DNA of 64,000 nt, taken from NCBI RefSeq assembly GCF_018812025.1, contig NC_063066.1, forward strand, positions 1,796,692 to 1,860,691. The letters are read 5' to 3'. Under the pieces are notes generated by a model. That model worked only from the letters and a program-made list of their open reading frames with translations, did not search any database and was not told the origin of the DNA. This DNA comes from Megalobrama amblycephala (lineage: Eukaryota > Chordata > Actinopteri > Cypriniformes > Xenocyprididae). Both the position numbers and the translations under genes were made by a program. Each line of letters starts with the position of its first letter. The first letter of the stretch is position 1. Of the stretch, positions 1 through 18,100 are shown one piece after another.

Positions 1-251
1 AAAGCGCTATAAATAATGTGACTTGGTTTCAGTAGCCACAGCGGTGCAGGTGTGAGGTTTGGTTTCAGACATGTGAAAGCAGCAGACGTGATCACGCTCG
101 TGGACAGAGAGTCAGCTGACTTTAATGAGGAAATTAGGACTCGTGGGGTGGTGATCTAGATTGAATTGTTATAATTATAGAGAGCAGAGCTGAAATAGAG
201 ATATGAGGTTGTCTTGCTCTCCTGTGGTCTTCATCTGTGCTCGTCTCTCAG

Positions 252-5296
<5,045 letters not shown>

Positions 5297-5593
5297 TGGA
5301 CTTCCTGAATCTGTTTCAAGTGCAAAAGTCCTCAAGCGTATGCCAACATCCCTCTCCTGCTCCGTCTTTCCTCCTCCCCTCACTCCTTCCCCGGCGATGG
5401 TCAGACGCTCCGCCACATGACCAACAGCGAATCAGACGCCTCCTCGAGCGCTCTTGAGGATGCTGACGGTTGTCACGATGACCATTGAATAGCATAGAAA
5501 CTTTCTCCGTAACTAAAAAGGAAACGCAATCTTTATCATTCCTGAACTGATCATCCGACGCTCGTGTAAAGATCCCGTTCCCCCTCTCGGCAG

Positions 5594-5679
<86 letters not shown>

Positions 5680-7135
5680 CCAGACAGTGTTCCTGAACCC
5701 TAAAATATGACGACACTATGGCACACTTGGTATTGTAAGGTTTACAGGCCAACAGCTTTATTCCTTTGTTCTAGAATTACTCGAGAAGCCATAGAAGGTC
5801 AGCTGATCGATCGGATACGTTCATTATAAACGATATAAACTATAAAATGGCCGCTTGACAGCTTAGATACACACCTAGGTTTTAACAAATATAAATGAGA
5901 TGTTTTCTATTCCATTTCGTCATGGCGTCAGTAGAGGGCCGACCCGGCCGGACGAGCCGCACGCGCTCAGTGAGGTATCCAGGGAGAACGCCAGATAGAT
6001 TCGTAGCTTCTAGTGTACTGCCTTACTTGTAGGACACAAGATTTGCTAATATTTTTTTCTGTGAATGTACTGTGAGTTTTGTCTAATACATTTGTTCGTT
6101 TGTTATTGTTTTTGCTATTCAAATGGACTTTTTACTAAATCATGGATTGCTGTACAGATGTCTTCTCTGGTCTTGAACTGTTCTAACCTGTCCAGCCCAA
6201 TAACAGGTGCTTATCTTCTCTCACTGTGATGTCATATCCTGTCCAGCAGCAGTAGCAGCTTCCTATTTCATTGAACCGATCACATTCACACCACATGAGA
6301 ACTAAGAGGACTAATTCATTGTTTGAGGGTGAATCCGCTTAAATAAGCTTCATTTTTTTCATGCAAAATGTATTTTATTTTGCTTTTCCAATAAAATATG
6401 GCATGAGCATGTAAATTAAGTGAGATTCACCCTTGATTCACTCTGTTTTCTAGTCAGTGTCACTCAAAGAAAACGTGAAAAGTCCTGGGTGTAAAGCAAA
6501 CCGTTGTATTATTCCCTCAACCATTTCACATTGACTCCGCCCCTAAAATCTTGACCCCAAAGATACAAAAAAGGCACTATTAGGGGCTGACCCTGATCTG
6601 AAGTCAGCTAGCATGTGTAGTATCCCTAATATTCTTAAAAGTTACTTGTTTATACTCTCAGTATGGCAAACTGTTGATATCCAATCGAAACGGTCATGTG
6701 AGATGCCATAACGTGAGCTCTACCCCAAGACTAATGAAGAGTTGGCACTTTCAAAGGTAACTGAGAACAAAAAAAAAAAAGGAAATCACATGACATACGA
6801 GCCAATATCTGCTGCTCTGCTGTATTAATATCTTCCTCTGATGGGCATCATCTCCAACTGTAAATGTCCTGTCTGTGTACACCTGTGATTTTGGGCTGTT
6901 TTTTCTTTCTTTTCTGTTTTTCTTTGTCTTTTGGATTACCATTGTTTCACAAATGTAGGTGATTGATAGTGTGGATGGATAGAAGGATGGAGAACCAATG
7001 GATTGAGTGATTTACTGGCGTTGGGAAATTGAGATCACGAGTCTGGATGATGATGATTCTGGTCTTGCTGGGACGGTTTGGGAAAAATCCATCATGTTAC
7101 TCACAAACTAAAATAAACTGATTTGAAGAACGAGA
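5297..7135 (+). other. canx: Probable canx 3' UTR, with polyadenylation signal
   Basis: No coding signal is seen after the stop. The region includes a (CA)n run at 5595-5677. The best poly(A) signal is AATAAA at 7112-7117, followed by a GT-rich element (gtgtgtgttgctgtgtg) at about 7139-7156. An earlier AATAAA lies at about 6390. The 3' end is inferred from these motifs only. Confidence 0.5.
5595..5677 (+). repeat. (CA)n microsatellite
   Basis: Pure CA dinucleotide tract of 83 bases in the probable canx 3' UTR. Confidence 0.97.
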
Positions 7136-7259
7136 GACGTGTGTGTTGCTGTGTGATTCTGCCGGATTTAGGGCATTTAGCATTTCTCTTTTATTGAATC
7201 CAAAAGGTTTTAATTATATTTTGCTACATATAAAGGTATTTTAAAGATTTTGAAGTGTC

Positions 7260-7800
7260 AAAAGGTCATGTGGTTTAACCGTCCATTTCATTTGTGATTA
7301 AAATATCTTAAAATGTATATATTTTTTATTCTGGCATGATTTTATAACATCATATATCAACATAGTGCAAATTTGTGTTAAAATTATGTGTAGAAGTCGT
7401 TGCTTTATGAAAAATAATGTAATTTCATTGATGTCATTCGGAGTAACCAATATAAAGAGACCATTTTGGATCAAGTCATGCAGTCAATATCATGTGACAG
7501 GATGTGACATCATTCAGACAGCTGCAAAGGACCACATGGTCATGAAGTAAAGTAACTAACTCTCTCTTAACTATTTGAAAAATTCATGTTTTCTCTTGTT
7601 CATACGCATGTCCCGAAACATCAGGTCATTCGGTGCAACCGCTATAAAACATGGAAATGATGTAATATTTTAAAAACTTGTACTAAATATAAAATGTTTG
7701 ATTGTCATTTTGCTAGATATCAGCCTGTTAGCATTGATTGAAAATATCGTCATTCAGTGTAACCAAAAGTGTCATTCGGTAAAACCGAATTTTTGTCAAA
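7260..7800. repeat. Intergenic DNA with recurring TCATTCGGTGTAACC motif
   Basis: Variants of GTCATTCGGTGTAACC occur at about 7435, 7625, 7750 and 7767, with a related gtggtttaacc at 7270. No open frame is credible. The rest of 7136-8980, between canx and the satellite, shows nothing I can identify. Confidence 0.4.
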
Positions 7801-8984
7801 TGTTTGGAGGTGGATGATCTTAACCGCCATTAAATGTGACAATACTAATTCTATATAATAAATTCAAACCAACCAAACATTATTAACTGATTATTTTGTA
7901 GCTTTTTTCCTGTCAGCTTTTTTTGCACAGTGAAATGAAACCTGTAGCTATATTTGGTGTTTTGTTCTTCCCTCATATTTAAAAAATATTAAATATTTTC
8001 CTCATATTTTGATGGTTTAATCAAATTTGTAATGTCATTAAAAGCAAATATCTCCTCTGGACATGACTTTTGTCCACTAGTGCTCTTACTGTAGGGTGAG
8101 GGTTTGGTTTAGGGATGGGAAATGAAGACACCTGAGGGGAACTGACGTCAGGCATCCACTGTTCAGAAATGAAATTAGTTCTGAGAAGAAAAAAACACAC
8201 GTTTGTTTGCAGATATTTTGGAAATGTAATACAATGAGGCCACTAGTTTTGTAGGCCACTCAATAGTTTATTAAAGGACAATGGAAACCTCATGAATGAG
8301 GTCACACACTATCTCTCTGAGCGTTATCTGTGGAAACTGCTGCACACTGGAGGATCATATCCAAACATGTACTGCATTCTTTTAAAAATAGCTCTTTGAC
8401 ATGCAAAACGTTGATCTCAGCAGTTAAGAGATTGTAAGGAAGAGCTATTTTTGGAAGTGAGAGCGGAGCGAGTTGCATAATTCAGTTTTACACAATCAGA
8501 GCAGCGCTGGGTCTTGTGGTGGAGAATGAGCGGGCTTTAGTCGAGCCGCTGTCAGAGAAGCTTCCTGTTTCTTTCAAATCATCAGTGTTTTCATCTCCCA
8601 AACAAACTCAGCATGCATTATGAGAGGGGAATACCTCCGTCTGACAATCACATGATGAGACGCTGGAAAACCGTTTAAACCCTTCTCATGCTGTGACGCG
8701 TGTGGTCAGCTATAGACAAGTGCCATACTGGAATATAGGCGTAAGAGGGATCAGAACAATTACATGTTATTTTTATTAAGTTCTGTCCTGAATAAGCTGT
8801 TTTGCATATCAGATGTTTACAAACACTCCACAAGACAAAATGACTGAATTTATAAAAAAAAATGCCCCATTCAAAACTGTACACTCCCTTGAATCTGAAC
8901 CGTCTGTCATCAGCTGGATGATCCACGACTGTTGTCATGTTTTGTGATAGTTGTTTGTGAGTCCTTGTAATTGTAAAAAAAAGG

Positions 8985-11900
8985 TAATTGTGACTTTTTA
9001 TCTCACGATTCTGACTTTTTCTGGAAAATTGCAATGTTATATCACAATTCTGACTTCCTCAGGATTCGCGAAAATCGCGAGTTTATATCTCGCAAATCTG
9101 ACTTTTTTACCTCGCAATTTTGACTTTTTCTTGCAATTCTGACTTTTTATCTCACGATTCTGACTTTTTCTTGCAATTCTGACTTTTTCTTGCAATTCTG
9201 ACTTTTTATCTCACGATTCTGACTTTTTCTGGAAATTGCGAGTTTATATCTCGCAATTCTGACTTTTTAATCACAATTTTGACTTTTTTCTGGAAAATCG
9301 TGAGTTTATATCTCGCAATTCTGACTTTTTATCGCAATTTTGACTTTTTTCTGGAAAATCGCGAGTTTATATCTCGCAATTCTGACTTTTTATCGCAATT
9401 TTGACTTTTTTCTGGAAAATCGCGAGTTTTTTTTTTTCTTCACAATTTTGACTTTTTCTTGCAATTCTGATTTTTTCCTTCAAATTCTGACTTTTTATCT
9501 CACAATTCTGACTTTTTTTTCTGGAAAACAGCAAGTTTATATCTCACGATTCTGACTTTTTCTAGAAAAAAATTGCGAGTTTATATCACAATTCTGACTT
9601 TTTTCTCCCAATTCTGACTTTTTTTCCCTCACAATTCTGACTTTTTCATGCAATTCTGACTTTTTTTTCTGGAAAATAGCGAGTTTATATCTCACGATTC
9701 TGACTTTTTATCACATTTTTGACTTTTTTCTGGAAAATCGCGAGTTTATATCTCGCAATTCTGACTTTTTATCACATTTTTGACTTTTTTCTTGAAAATC
9801 GCGAGTTTATATCTCGCAATTCTGACTTTTTATCGCAATTTTGACTTTTTTCTGGAAAATCGCGAGTTTATATCTCGCAATTCTGACTTTTTATCGCAAT
9901 TTTGACTTTTTTCTGGAAAATCGCGAGTTTATATCTCAGTTCTGACTTTTTATCGCAATTTTGACTTTTTTCTGGAAAATCGCGAGTTTATATCTCGCAA
10001 TTCTGACTTTTTCTTGCAATTCTGACTTTTTATCTCACAATTCTGACTTTTTTTTCTCACAATTCTGACTTTTTTTCCTCGTAATTTTGACTTTTTCTTG
10101 CAATTCTGACTTTTTCTTGCAATTCTGACTTTTTATCTCACGATTCTGACTTTTTCTGGAAATTGCGAGTTTATATCTCGCAATTCTGACTTTTTATCGC
10201 AATTTTGACTTTTTTCTGGAAAATCGCGAGTTTATATCTCGCAATTCTGACTTTTTATCGCAATTTTGACTTTTTTCTTGAAAATCGTGAGTTTATATCT
10301 CGCAATTCTGACTTTTTATCGCAATTTTGACTTTTCTGGAAAATCGCGAGTTTATATCTCGCAATTCTGACTTTATCGCATTTTTGACTTTTTTCTTGAA
10401 AATTGCGGGTTTATATCTCGCAATTCTGACTTTTTATCGCAATTTTGACTTTTTTCTGGAAAATCGCGAGTTTATATCTCACAATTCTGACTTTTTTTCC
10501 TTGCAATTCTGACTTTTTATCTCACGATTCTGACTTTTTCTGGAAAATTGCAATGTTATATCACAATTCTGACTTCCTCAGGATTCGAGAAAATCGAAAA
10601 TTGCGAGTTTATATCTCACAATTCTGACTTTTTTACCTCGCAATTTTGACTTTTTCTTGCAATTCTGACTTTTTATCTCACAATTCTGACTTTTTTTCTC
10701 ACAATTCTGACTTTTTATCGCAATTCTGACTTTTTATCGCAATTTTGACTTTTTTCTGGAAAATCGCGAGTTTATATCTCACAATTCTGACTTTTTTTCC
10801 TTGCAATTCAGACTTTTTCTTGCAATTCTGACTTTTTATCTCACGATTCTGACTTTTTCTGGAAAATTGCAATGTTATATCACAATTCTGACTTCCTCAG
10901 GATTCGAGAAAATCGAAAATTGCGAGTTTATATCTCACAATTCTGACTTTTTTACCTCGCAATTTTGACTTTTTCTTGCAATTCTGACTTTTTATCTCAC
11001 AATTCTGACTTTTTTTCTCACAATTCTGACTTTTTCTTGCAATTCTGACTTTTTCTTGCAATTCTGACTTTTTATCTTACAATTCTGACTTTTTCTGGAA
11101 ATTGCGAGTTTATATCTCACAATTCTGACTTTTTTACCTCGCAATTTTGACTTTTTCTTGCAATTCTGACTTTTTATCTCACAATTCTGACTTTTTTTCT
11201 CACAATTCTGACTTTTTCTTGCAATTCTGACTTTTTCTTGCAATTCTGACTTTTTATCTTACAATTCTGACTTTTTCTGGAAATTGCGAGTTTATATCTC
11301 GCAATTCTGACTTTTTAATCACAATTTTGACTTCTTTCTGGAAAATAGCGAGTTTATATCACGATTTTCTTGCAATTCTGACTTTTTATCTCACAATTCT
11401 GACTTTTTTTTCTCACAATTCTGACTTTTTTTCCTCGCAATTTTGACTTTTTCTTGCAATTCTGACTTTTTATCTCACGATTCTGACTTTTTCTGGAAAT
11501 TGTGAGTTTATAACACAATTCTGACTTTTTAATCACAATTTTGACTTTTTTCTGGAAAATCGCGAGTTTATATCTCGCAATTCTGACTTTTTATCGCAAT
11601 TTTGACTTTTTTCTTGAAAATCGCGAGTTTATATCTCGCAATTCTGACTTTTTATCGCAATTTTGACTTTTCTGGAAAATCGCGAGTTTATATCTCGCAA
11701 TTCTGACTTTATTGCATTTTTGACTTTTTTCTTGAAAATTGCGGTTTTATATCTCGCAATTCTGACTTTTTATCGCAATTTTGACTTTTTTCTGGAAAAT
11801 CGCGAGTTTATATCTCACAATTCTGACTTTTTCTTGCAATTCTGACTTTTTATCTCACGATTCTGACTTTTTCTGGAAAATTGCAATGTTATATCACAAT

Positions 11901-13645
11901 TCTGACTTCCTCAGGATTCGAGAAAATCACGAGTTTATATCTCGCAATTCTGACTTTTTCTTGCAATTCTGACTTTTTATCTCACAATTCTGACTTTTTT
12001 CTCACAATTCTGACTTTTTCTTGCAATTCTGACTTTTTCTTGCAATTCTGACTTTTTATCTTACAATTCTGACTTTTTCTGGAAATTGCGAGTTTATATC
12101 TCGCAATTCTGACTTTTTAATCACAATTTTGACTTTTTTCTGGAAAATCACGAGTTTATATCTCGCAATTCTGACTTTTTATCGCAATTTTGACTTTTTT
12201 CTGGAAAATCGCGAGTTTATATCTCGCAATTCTGACTTTTTATCGCATTTTTGACTTTTTTCTGGAAAATAGCGGGTTTATATCTCGCAATTCTGACTTT
12301 TTATCGCAATTTTGACTTTTTTCTGGAAAATCGCGAGTTTATATCTCGCAATTCTGACTTTTTTATCGCATTTTTGACTTTTTTCTTGAAAATAGCGGGT
12401 TTATATCTCGCAATTCTGACTTTTTATCGCAATTTTGACTTTTTTCTGGAAAATTGCGAGTTTATATCTCGCAATTCTGACTTTTTTTCCTTGCAATTCT
12501 GACTTTTTCTTGCAATTCTGACTTTTTATCTCACGATTCTGACTTTTTCTGGAAATTGCGAGTTTATATCACAATTCTGACTTTTTTTTCTCGCAATTCT
12601 GACTTTTTCTTGCAATTTTGACTTTTTCTTGCAATTTTGACTTTTTTTTTCTCGCAATTTTGACTTTTTCTTGCAATTCTTTTTTTCCTCGCAATTTTGA
12701 CTTTTTCTTGCAATTCTTTTTTTTTCCTCGCAATTTTGACTTTTTCTTGCAATTCTTTTTTTTCCCTCGCAATTTTGACTTTTTCTTGCAATTCTTTTTT
12801 TTTCCCTCACAATTTTGACTTTTTCTTGCAATTCTGATTTTTTCCTTCAAATTCTGACTTTTTATCTCACAATTCTGACTTTTTTTTCTGGAAAATAGCA
12901 AGTTTATATCTCACGATTCTGACTTTTTCTAGAAAAAAATTGCGAGTTTATATCACAATTCTGACTTTTTTCTCGCAATTCTGACTTTTTTTCCCTCACA
13001 ATTCTGACTTTTTCATGCAATTCTGACTTTTTTTTCTGGAAAATAGCGAGTTTATATCTCACGATTCTGACTTTTTCTTGCAATTCTGACTTTTTATCTC
13101 ACAATTTTGCCTTTTCTCAGAATTGCGAGATTTAAACTTACAGTTGCAAGTAATAAAGTCAGAATTGCATAATAAAAATGTGAAATTTTGACTTTTTTAT
13201 TTCACAGTTCTGAGTTTTTTCTGAAAAACTGAGTTTATAGACTTTTTTCTGGAAAATTGCAAGTTTATATAGACTTTTTCTGGAAAATTGCAAGTTTATA
13301 GACTTTTTCTGAAAAATTGAGTTTATAGACTTTTTTCTGGAAAATTGAGTTTATAGACTTTTTTCTGGAAAATTTCGAGTTTATAGACTTTTTTCTGGAA
13401 AATTGCGAGTTTATATCATAATTCTGACTTTTTTTTCTGGAAAATTGAGTTTATAGACTTTTTTTCTGGAGAATTTCGAGTTTATAGACTTTTTTCTGGA
13501 AAATTGAGTTTATAGACTTTCTGGAAAATTGTGAGTTTATATCTCAAAATTGAGAGTTTAGAAATATCTCACAATTCTAACTTTATAATTCGCAATTGCA
13601 ATTCTATATCACACAGTTCTGGGAAAAAGTTAGAATTGTGAGAAA
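8985..13645. repeat. 4.7-kb T-rich satellite, core CAATTCTGACTTTTT
   Basis: Tandem units of about 20-21 bases (GCAATTCTGACTTTTTCTT) are organised into 61-base units, for example cgcgag at 9861 and again at 9922. Each larger unit carries the hairpin GCGAG-TTTATAT-CTCGC. Larger duplications exist: the block near 9450-9690 recurs at 12820-13075 (offset 3367), and 10547-10720 recurs 319 bases later. The right end (13090-13180) turns into a palindromic transposon-like stretch (GCGAGATTTAAACTTACAG, ATAAAGTCAGAATTGC). Long open frames over this region on both strands are products of repetition, not genes. Confidence 0.95.
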
Positions 13646-13796
13646 TTGCCTTGTTTTTGTGTTACATATTAATTAGTAAAGTACTCTAAAATATTTAATT
13701 AAGTTACAAAACTTGGGTAATCTAACAAAATACGTTACAAAATACCTTTTAAAGCATATATTTTTAATCTGTAGTGAAATACATTTTAAAAGTAAC

Positions 13797-13829
<33 letters not shown>
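13797..13829 (+). repeat. (CTAT)n microsatellite
   Basis: Eight tandem CTAT units, between the satellite and the maml1 promoter region. Confidence 0.95.
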
Positions 13830-13849
13830 AAAAAGCACATTCATTTCCA

Positions 13850-14180
13850 CAGTGTAAAAAGCATGAAAACAAAGCGTTTTAAGCGTGTTTCCCGAGAGCA
13901 GCGCATCTGCGGAGGAATGTTTCAGGGATTCAGTGATTGCTCGGCTGATCTGTCACTCACAGCGCGCGGATAAAACAGAGGAAAAAAGAAAAAAATAGTT
14001 ACAAGATGGCGACCAACAACTGCCCGAACACTGGAAAACAATAGAGACAGCGCAGTGGGGCAGAGTTTACTCCTCTACCGCTCGCTTTCTCGTCCTCTCG
14101 TCGAGCTAACCCGGCGGACAGCAGTCGGCTGTGTGTACTTCAAGACTTTTAAAGCGCATTGGGAAGAAAGTGAGTTTATA
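13850..14180 (+). promoter_or_regulatory. maml1: Probable maml1 promoter / first-exon region
   Basis: After 4.7 kb of satellite the sequence becomes non-repetitive and CpG-bearing (agcgcatctgcggagg, cacagcgcgcgg, acccggcgg). A YY1-like AAGATGGCG lies at 14003-14011, a common mark near TSSs of TATA-less vertebrate genes. A possible splice donor GTGAGT at 14170-14175 would allow a non-coding first exon. Start site and intron are inferred. Between 14180 and 14846 I see no other feature. Confidence 0.45.
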
Positions 14181-14846
14181 ATGCTTTGTTTGAAGGCTAG
14201 TTAGCATCCAGGCTAAGCTACATCCGCAGCTAATGTAACTGTGAGGAGATCAGCTGTTAGCCGCACTGCTAGTTTAAAAGTTACTTTTACATCCAAAACT
14301 CGCTTCTAACTCTCTAATTTGGTGTTTTAAAGCTTTTAAACTGGTTCCACACACCACTTTTATAGCCTTTCGTCGAAGCGTTTTAATTTCAACTACGTCT
14401 TTTGTCAAACTTCAGCTCTGAGGCGATTAAACTACACGTTTATTTTGAAGTTGTTGCTCGAACAAGACAGAAAAATCGATTTAATTGTGAATATAAAGGC
14501 CTAAACGTGAGGTAAATCTTATTTAAAAGGGTTTGACGTTTTCGAAACTTTTCAAACTTTAAATGTCTAACTTCTAAGATGAATAATTTATTAGTGTTCT
14601 CGAACTCTTTCATTCATAAAATGGCCGTTTTAACTTCATTCAGGCTTGAATATAGTGAGATTTTTCAGTGATTTTTGTTAAAAAATAAACTTTTTCTGAA
14701 TACAAGCGTTCGCGTCTGAACTATGTGCCATGTCTTTTGTTGTATAAGGAGGCAGATAGTGATAAAAATGGAGTGTGTTTTGTAAGGACAGGCTCATAAA
14801 CGCACTCAAACGGCACTGTTAGTATCCAGAGACTTTATAAACGCGG

Positions 14847-15176
14847 ATGATGGCGGATTTCGTGGTGCCGCGGCACAACGCGGTGATGGAGCGGCTGCGG
14901 CGGCGGATCGAGCTCTTCCGGCGGCATCACACCGGCTGCGAGAAGCGCTATGAAAGCACGGCCGGGGAGCGGCATGAGATGGGTCGGCAGCAGACCTATG
15001 CCCTGCACCAGCGCTGTCTGCAGACCAAGGCCAAGCGCTCGAACAAGCACCGGCAGCCCGCGGCGGCGAGCGCGGACCCGGCGGGGCAGAGAGGGACCGG
15101 CGGCGGCGGCTCGGAGCTGGCGGACGGAGGGAGCGGGACGCCCGGGGAGCAGAGCAGAAACAACACGCTGATCGCG
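14847..15176 (+). CDS. maml1: maml1 exon 1: Notch/CSL-binding basic domain
   Basis: It encodes 110 residues from MMADFVVPRHNAVMERL to NNTLIA; donor GCG/gtgagt, phase 0. The segment with RLRRRIELFRRHH and QTYALHQRCLQTKAKR is the kinked helix that lies along Notch and CSL in known structures. The exon is GC-rich and continues the promoter CpG region. An antisense open frame over it is a by-product of this composition. Confidence 0.95.
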
Positions 15177-18100
15177 GTGAGTGTATGTGAAAGGGGTTTT
15201 CAGATGTCTGAAAGATTCAAACATCACATATTTTGATTTATAACCTCCAAACCCGTTACTTTGCTTGTCCTAGATGTAAAGCATTGAAGTGTCAATCAAA
15301 CTTCTGCTCTAGAAATGCACTGCAGGTGTGTTGAAGTCGCATGCAGCATCAGCAGCGCTGGGATGATCATGTGACCGTGACACGAGCACGCGCCCAGCGC
15401 ATGTCACATGAGCTCTGTGGTGTGCCACAGATGTTTGAGAGGGGAGATCAATGTGTGATCACCTCATGGCTGTGTTTGTTTTTTGGACTGTGCATTGCAT
15501 AAACCCTGAGAAAGGCACGTTCAAAGCTTCCCTGTTTCTGGTAGGGATGCACGATATATCGGTATTGACCGATTTTGAATGTTATCGTTATCGGCCCAAT
15601 AGGAAAATTTGGCCGATATATTAAAGCTGATAAATAATGGATTATTTCAAATGTGCACTGTTCACCATGGTGGTTTTGAATTGCTTGAAATATGATTTAA
15701 AATCACTTCAAAAAAGAAAATACAGTTAAGTGCAACATGTGCAGTGCAAGTCTACATAATATTATAATGAGAACATTATAATTGTGTGTTTGGGACATGA
15801 ATTTTAATGGTGAAACACTTGCTCTCAAATTATATACAAATTTTGATTTAGATTTATCGGCCAATATATCGGTTATCGGCTTTCAAATATAAAGAATTAT
15901 CGGTTATCGACCGAAATTTTCATGTCGGTGCGTCCCTAATACTTCTGAAGACTTTTGAGCAAATTCAGTTTTATGACATTAATGTTATTGCGTTAAATAA
16001 AATGAGCAAAAAATGGAGCACAAACACAACATTTCACAAAAAAACTTTTAGGTTTGAAAATTGTGTATCGACACGTTTAGTGATTGTGAGTGCAAATGAT
16101 GCTTGCTTTGATATTTTCTATGTAATGCAAAAAAATTATACTTTTTAATAGAGATCGACCGATTTATATGTTCATTTTGAATGTTATCGTTATCGGCCCA
16201 ATAAGAAAATTTGGGCGATTATATTAAAGCTGATAAATAATGGATTATTTCCTTCAGCTGAGGCACTTCAGATTCACACTGATTGCTTGAAATGTGATTG
16301 AAATCACTTCAAAAAGGAAAATACACTTAAGTGCACCATGTGCAGCGCAAGTCTGCATGATATTATAATGAGAACATTATAATCGTATGTTTGGGACATG
16401 GATTTTAATGGTGAGACTTTAGTTTTTGTAATCAGGCTCTCAAATTTATATAAAAAATTTGATTTAGATTTATCGGCCAATATATCGGTTATCGGCTTTC
16501 AAATATAAAGTTATCGGTTATCGGCTGAAATTTTCATATCGGTGCATCCCTACTACTTTTGTGCAAATTCAGTTTTACGGCATTAATGTTATTGCGTTAG
16601 ATAAAAATATATGACCAAGATATACAGCACAAACACAACATTTCACAAAAAGACTTTTAGGTTTGAAAATTGTGTATCGACACTTAGCGATTATAAAATG
16701 TTCTGAGAGCACATGATGCTTGCTTTGATATTTTCTATTTAATGCCAAAAATTATATACTTTTTAATAGAGCGCGACTATATCGATTTACCAATAGTTTC
16801 TGCAATATTTAAGCCGTTATCGGTTTTGTAATATCAGATTTACCGATAAACGCCGCCATCTTGTGGGTGTTTTGAGAATTGCACGCAGGATCGCCCATTA
16901 CAGCGCATCTGAGGGGAGACGAGACAACGGCGTGCACATGTATACTTACCTGCTTTGCTGCAATTAGTAAACTTAACAGCTATTAGTGCACAAATTAGAT
17001 GTTACATAAATGCCTGAAATGTAGCTAGTTTATGCAAGCTCACGGAGTCACGTAAGATAATCCGTCATGTCCTGTCCCAATAAAGATGTATCATTGCATG
17101 AATTAAATACAGCCATGAATGAGCACATGTTGGAAATAAAAGCGCTGAATTTAATTCTCTCTTGTCTGTGCTCATCATTAGTCTCGTGAAGTCGTCTGCA
17201 TTTTAAATTTGCATTTTATATAACCATTAATTTGCAAATAAACATCCAAGTAAACACAACTCTATGGAAATGAATTATTTATTATCTCCGTGAGCGATTG
17301 CAGTTTGAGTATAGTTCTGTGCAGACAAAGCGCTGTTTATCTATGCATTTACAGATATTTTATAATCTAGAACGCCTACGTCACGTGACCTTTCCAACGT
17401 GATTACGTAAGAGCAGAGCAGTGTTCCATCGTTGCTCCTGTTGTGCGTTTGTTTGTCGCGTTTACGATCATGTCACGCCAGTAGAGGCAGCGTAACTATA
17501 ACGATCAGTCTATAATCCCACCCACTTTGAAGCGGTACTAAACTGCAGTGGGAAAGCGAGCCGTGCCGCGCCGGAGTCGTACCTCTCCGTGTAAAAGCTC
17601 CATAATCATCTGACCTCATTTAATCACAAGCAGTGATGTTTTAGTGACTGACCGGTCCTGCCACACTTCAACAATCCGTCTAGATTTGATCTGTCCACCA
17701 ATCATTCATTCACTCTTTGTAGTTTACATTGTGGGATTGTTGCTACATGCTCATATTAGCTTAGATTTAGTCATTGAGGCTGTGGCTGTCTTGCCAAACA
17801 GGAACTATTCTGTGAATCACTTGCTTTTCTTTTAACTATATTTTCTAGGGAATCTCTAGATTTTCATTGATAATTTCTCTTCGAGGATTTTGGATGAATG
17901 AACTTTTAATGGAGGGACATTTTCATTTAAAAATCTTTATTTGTGTTTTAAAGAAGAACTAAAGTCTGATGGGTTTGGAACGACATGAGGGAACAAAAAT
18001 ATATAGATGCGTTGCAATTCGTGGATCGATTCTGATATTTTCCGAATGCATCATGATTCTCTTTTTAATCGATTCTGAGCTTAGTTTTTAAGAGCAGATG

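Noticed and set aside
9340..12901. Open frames in the T-rich satellite (Lys/Ser-rich on one strand, Phe-rich on the other)
   Set aside because: They are simple readings of the CAATTCTGACTTTTT repeat and occur in overlapping frames on both strands.
13713..13973. 86-codon frame with Leu-Ser-Ile-Tyr repeats before maml1
   Set aside because: It is created by the (CTAT)n microsatellite and ends in the promoter region.
14835..15227. 130-codon antisense frame over maml1 exon 1
   Set aside because: The plus strand is clearly MAML1 exon 1. The antisense frame results from GC-rich codon composition.
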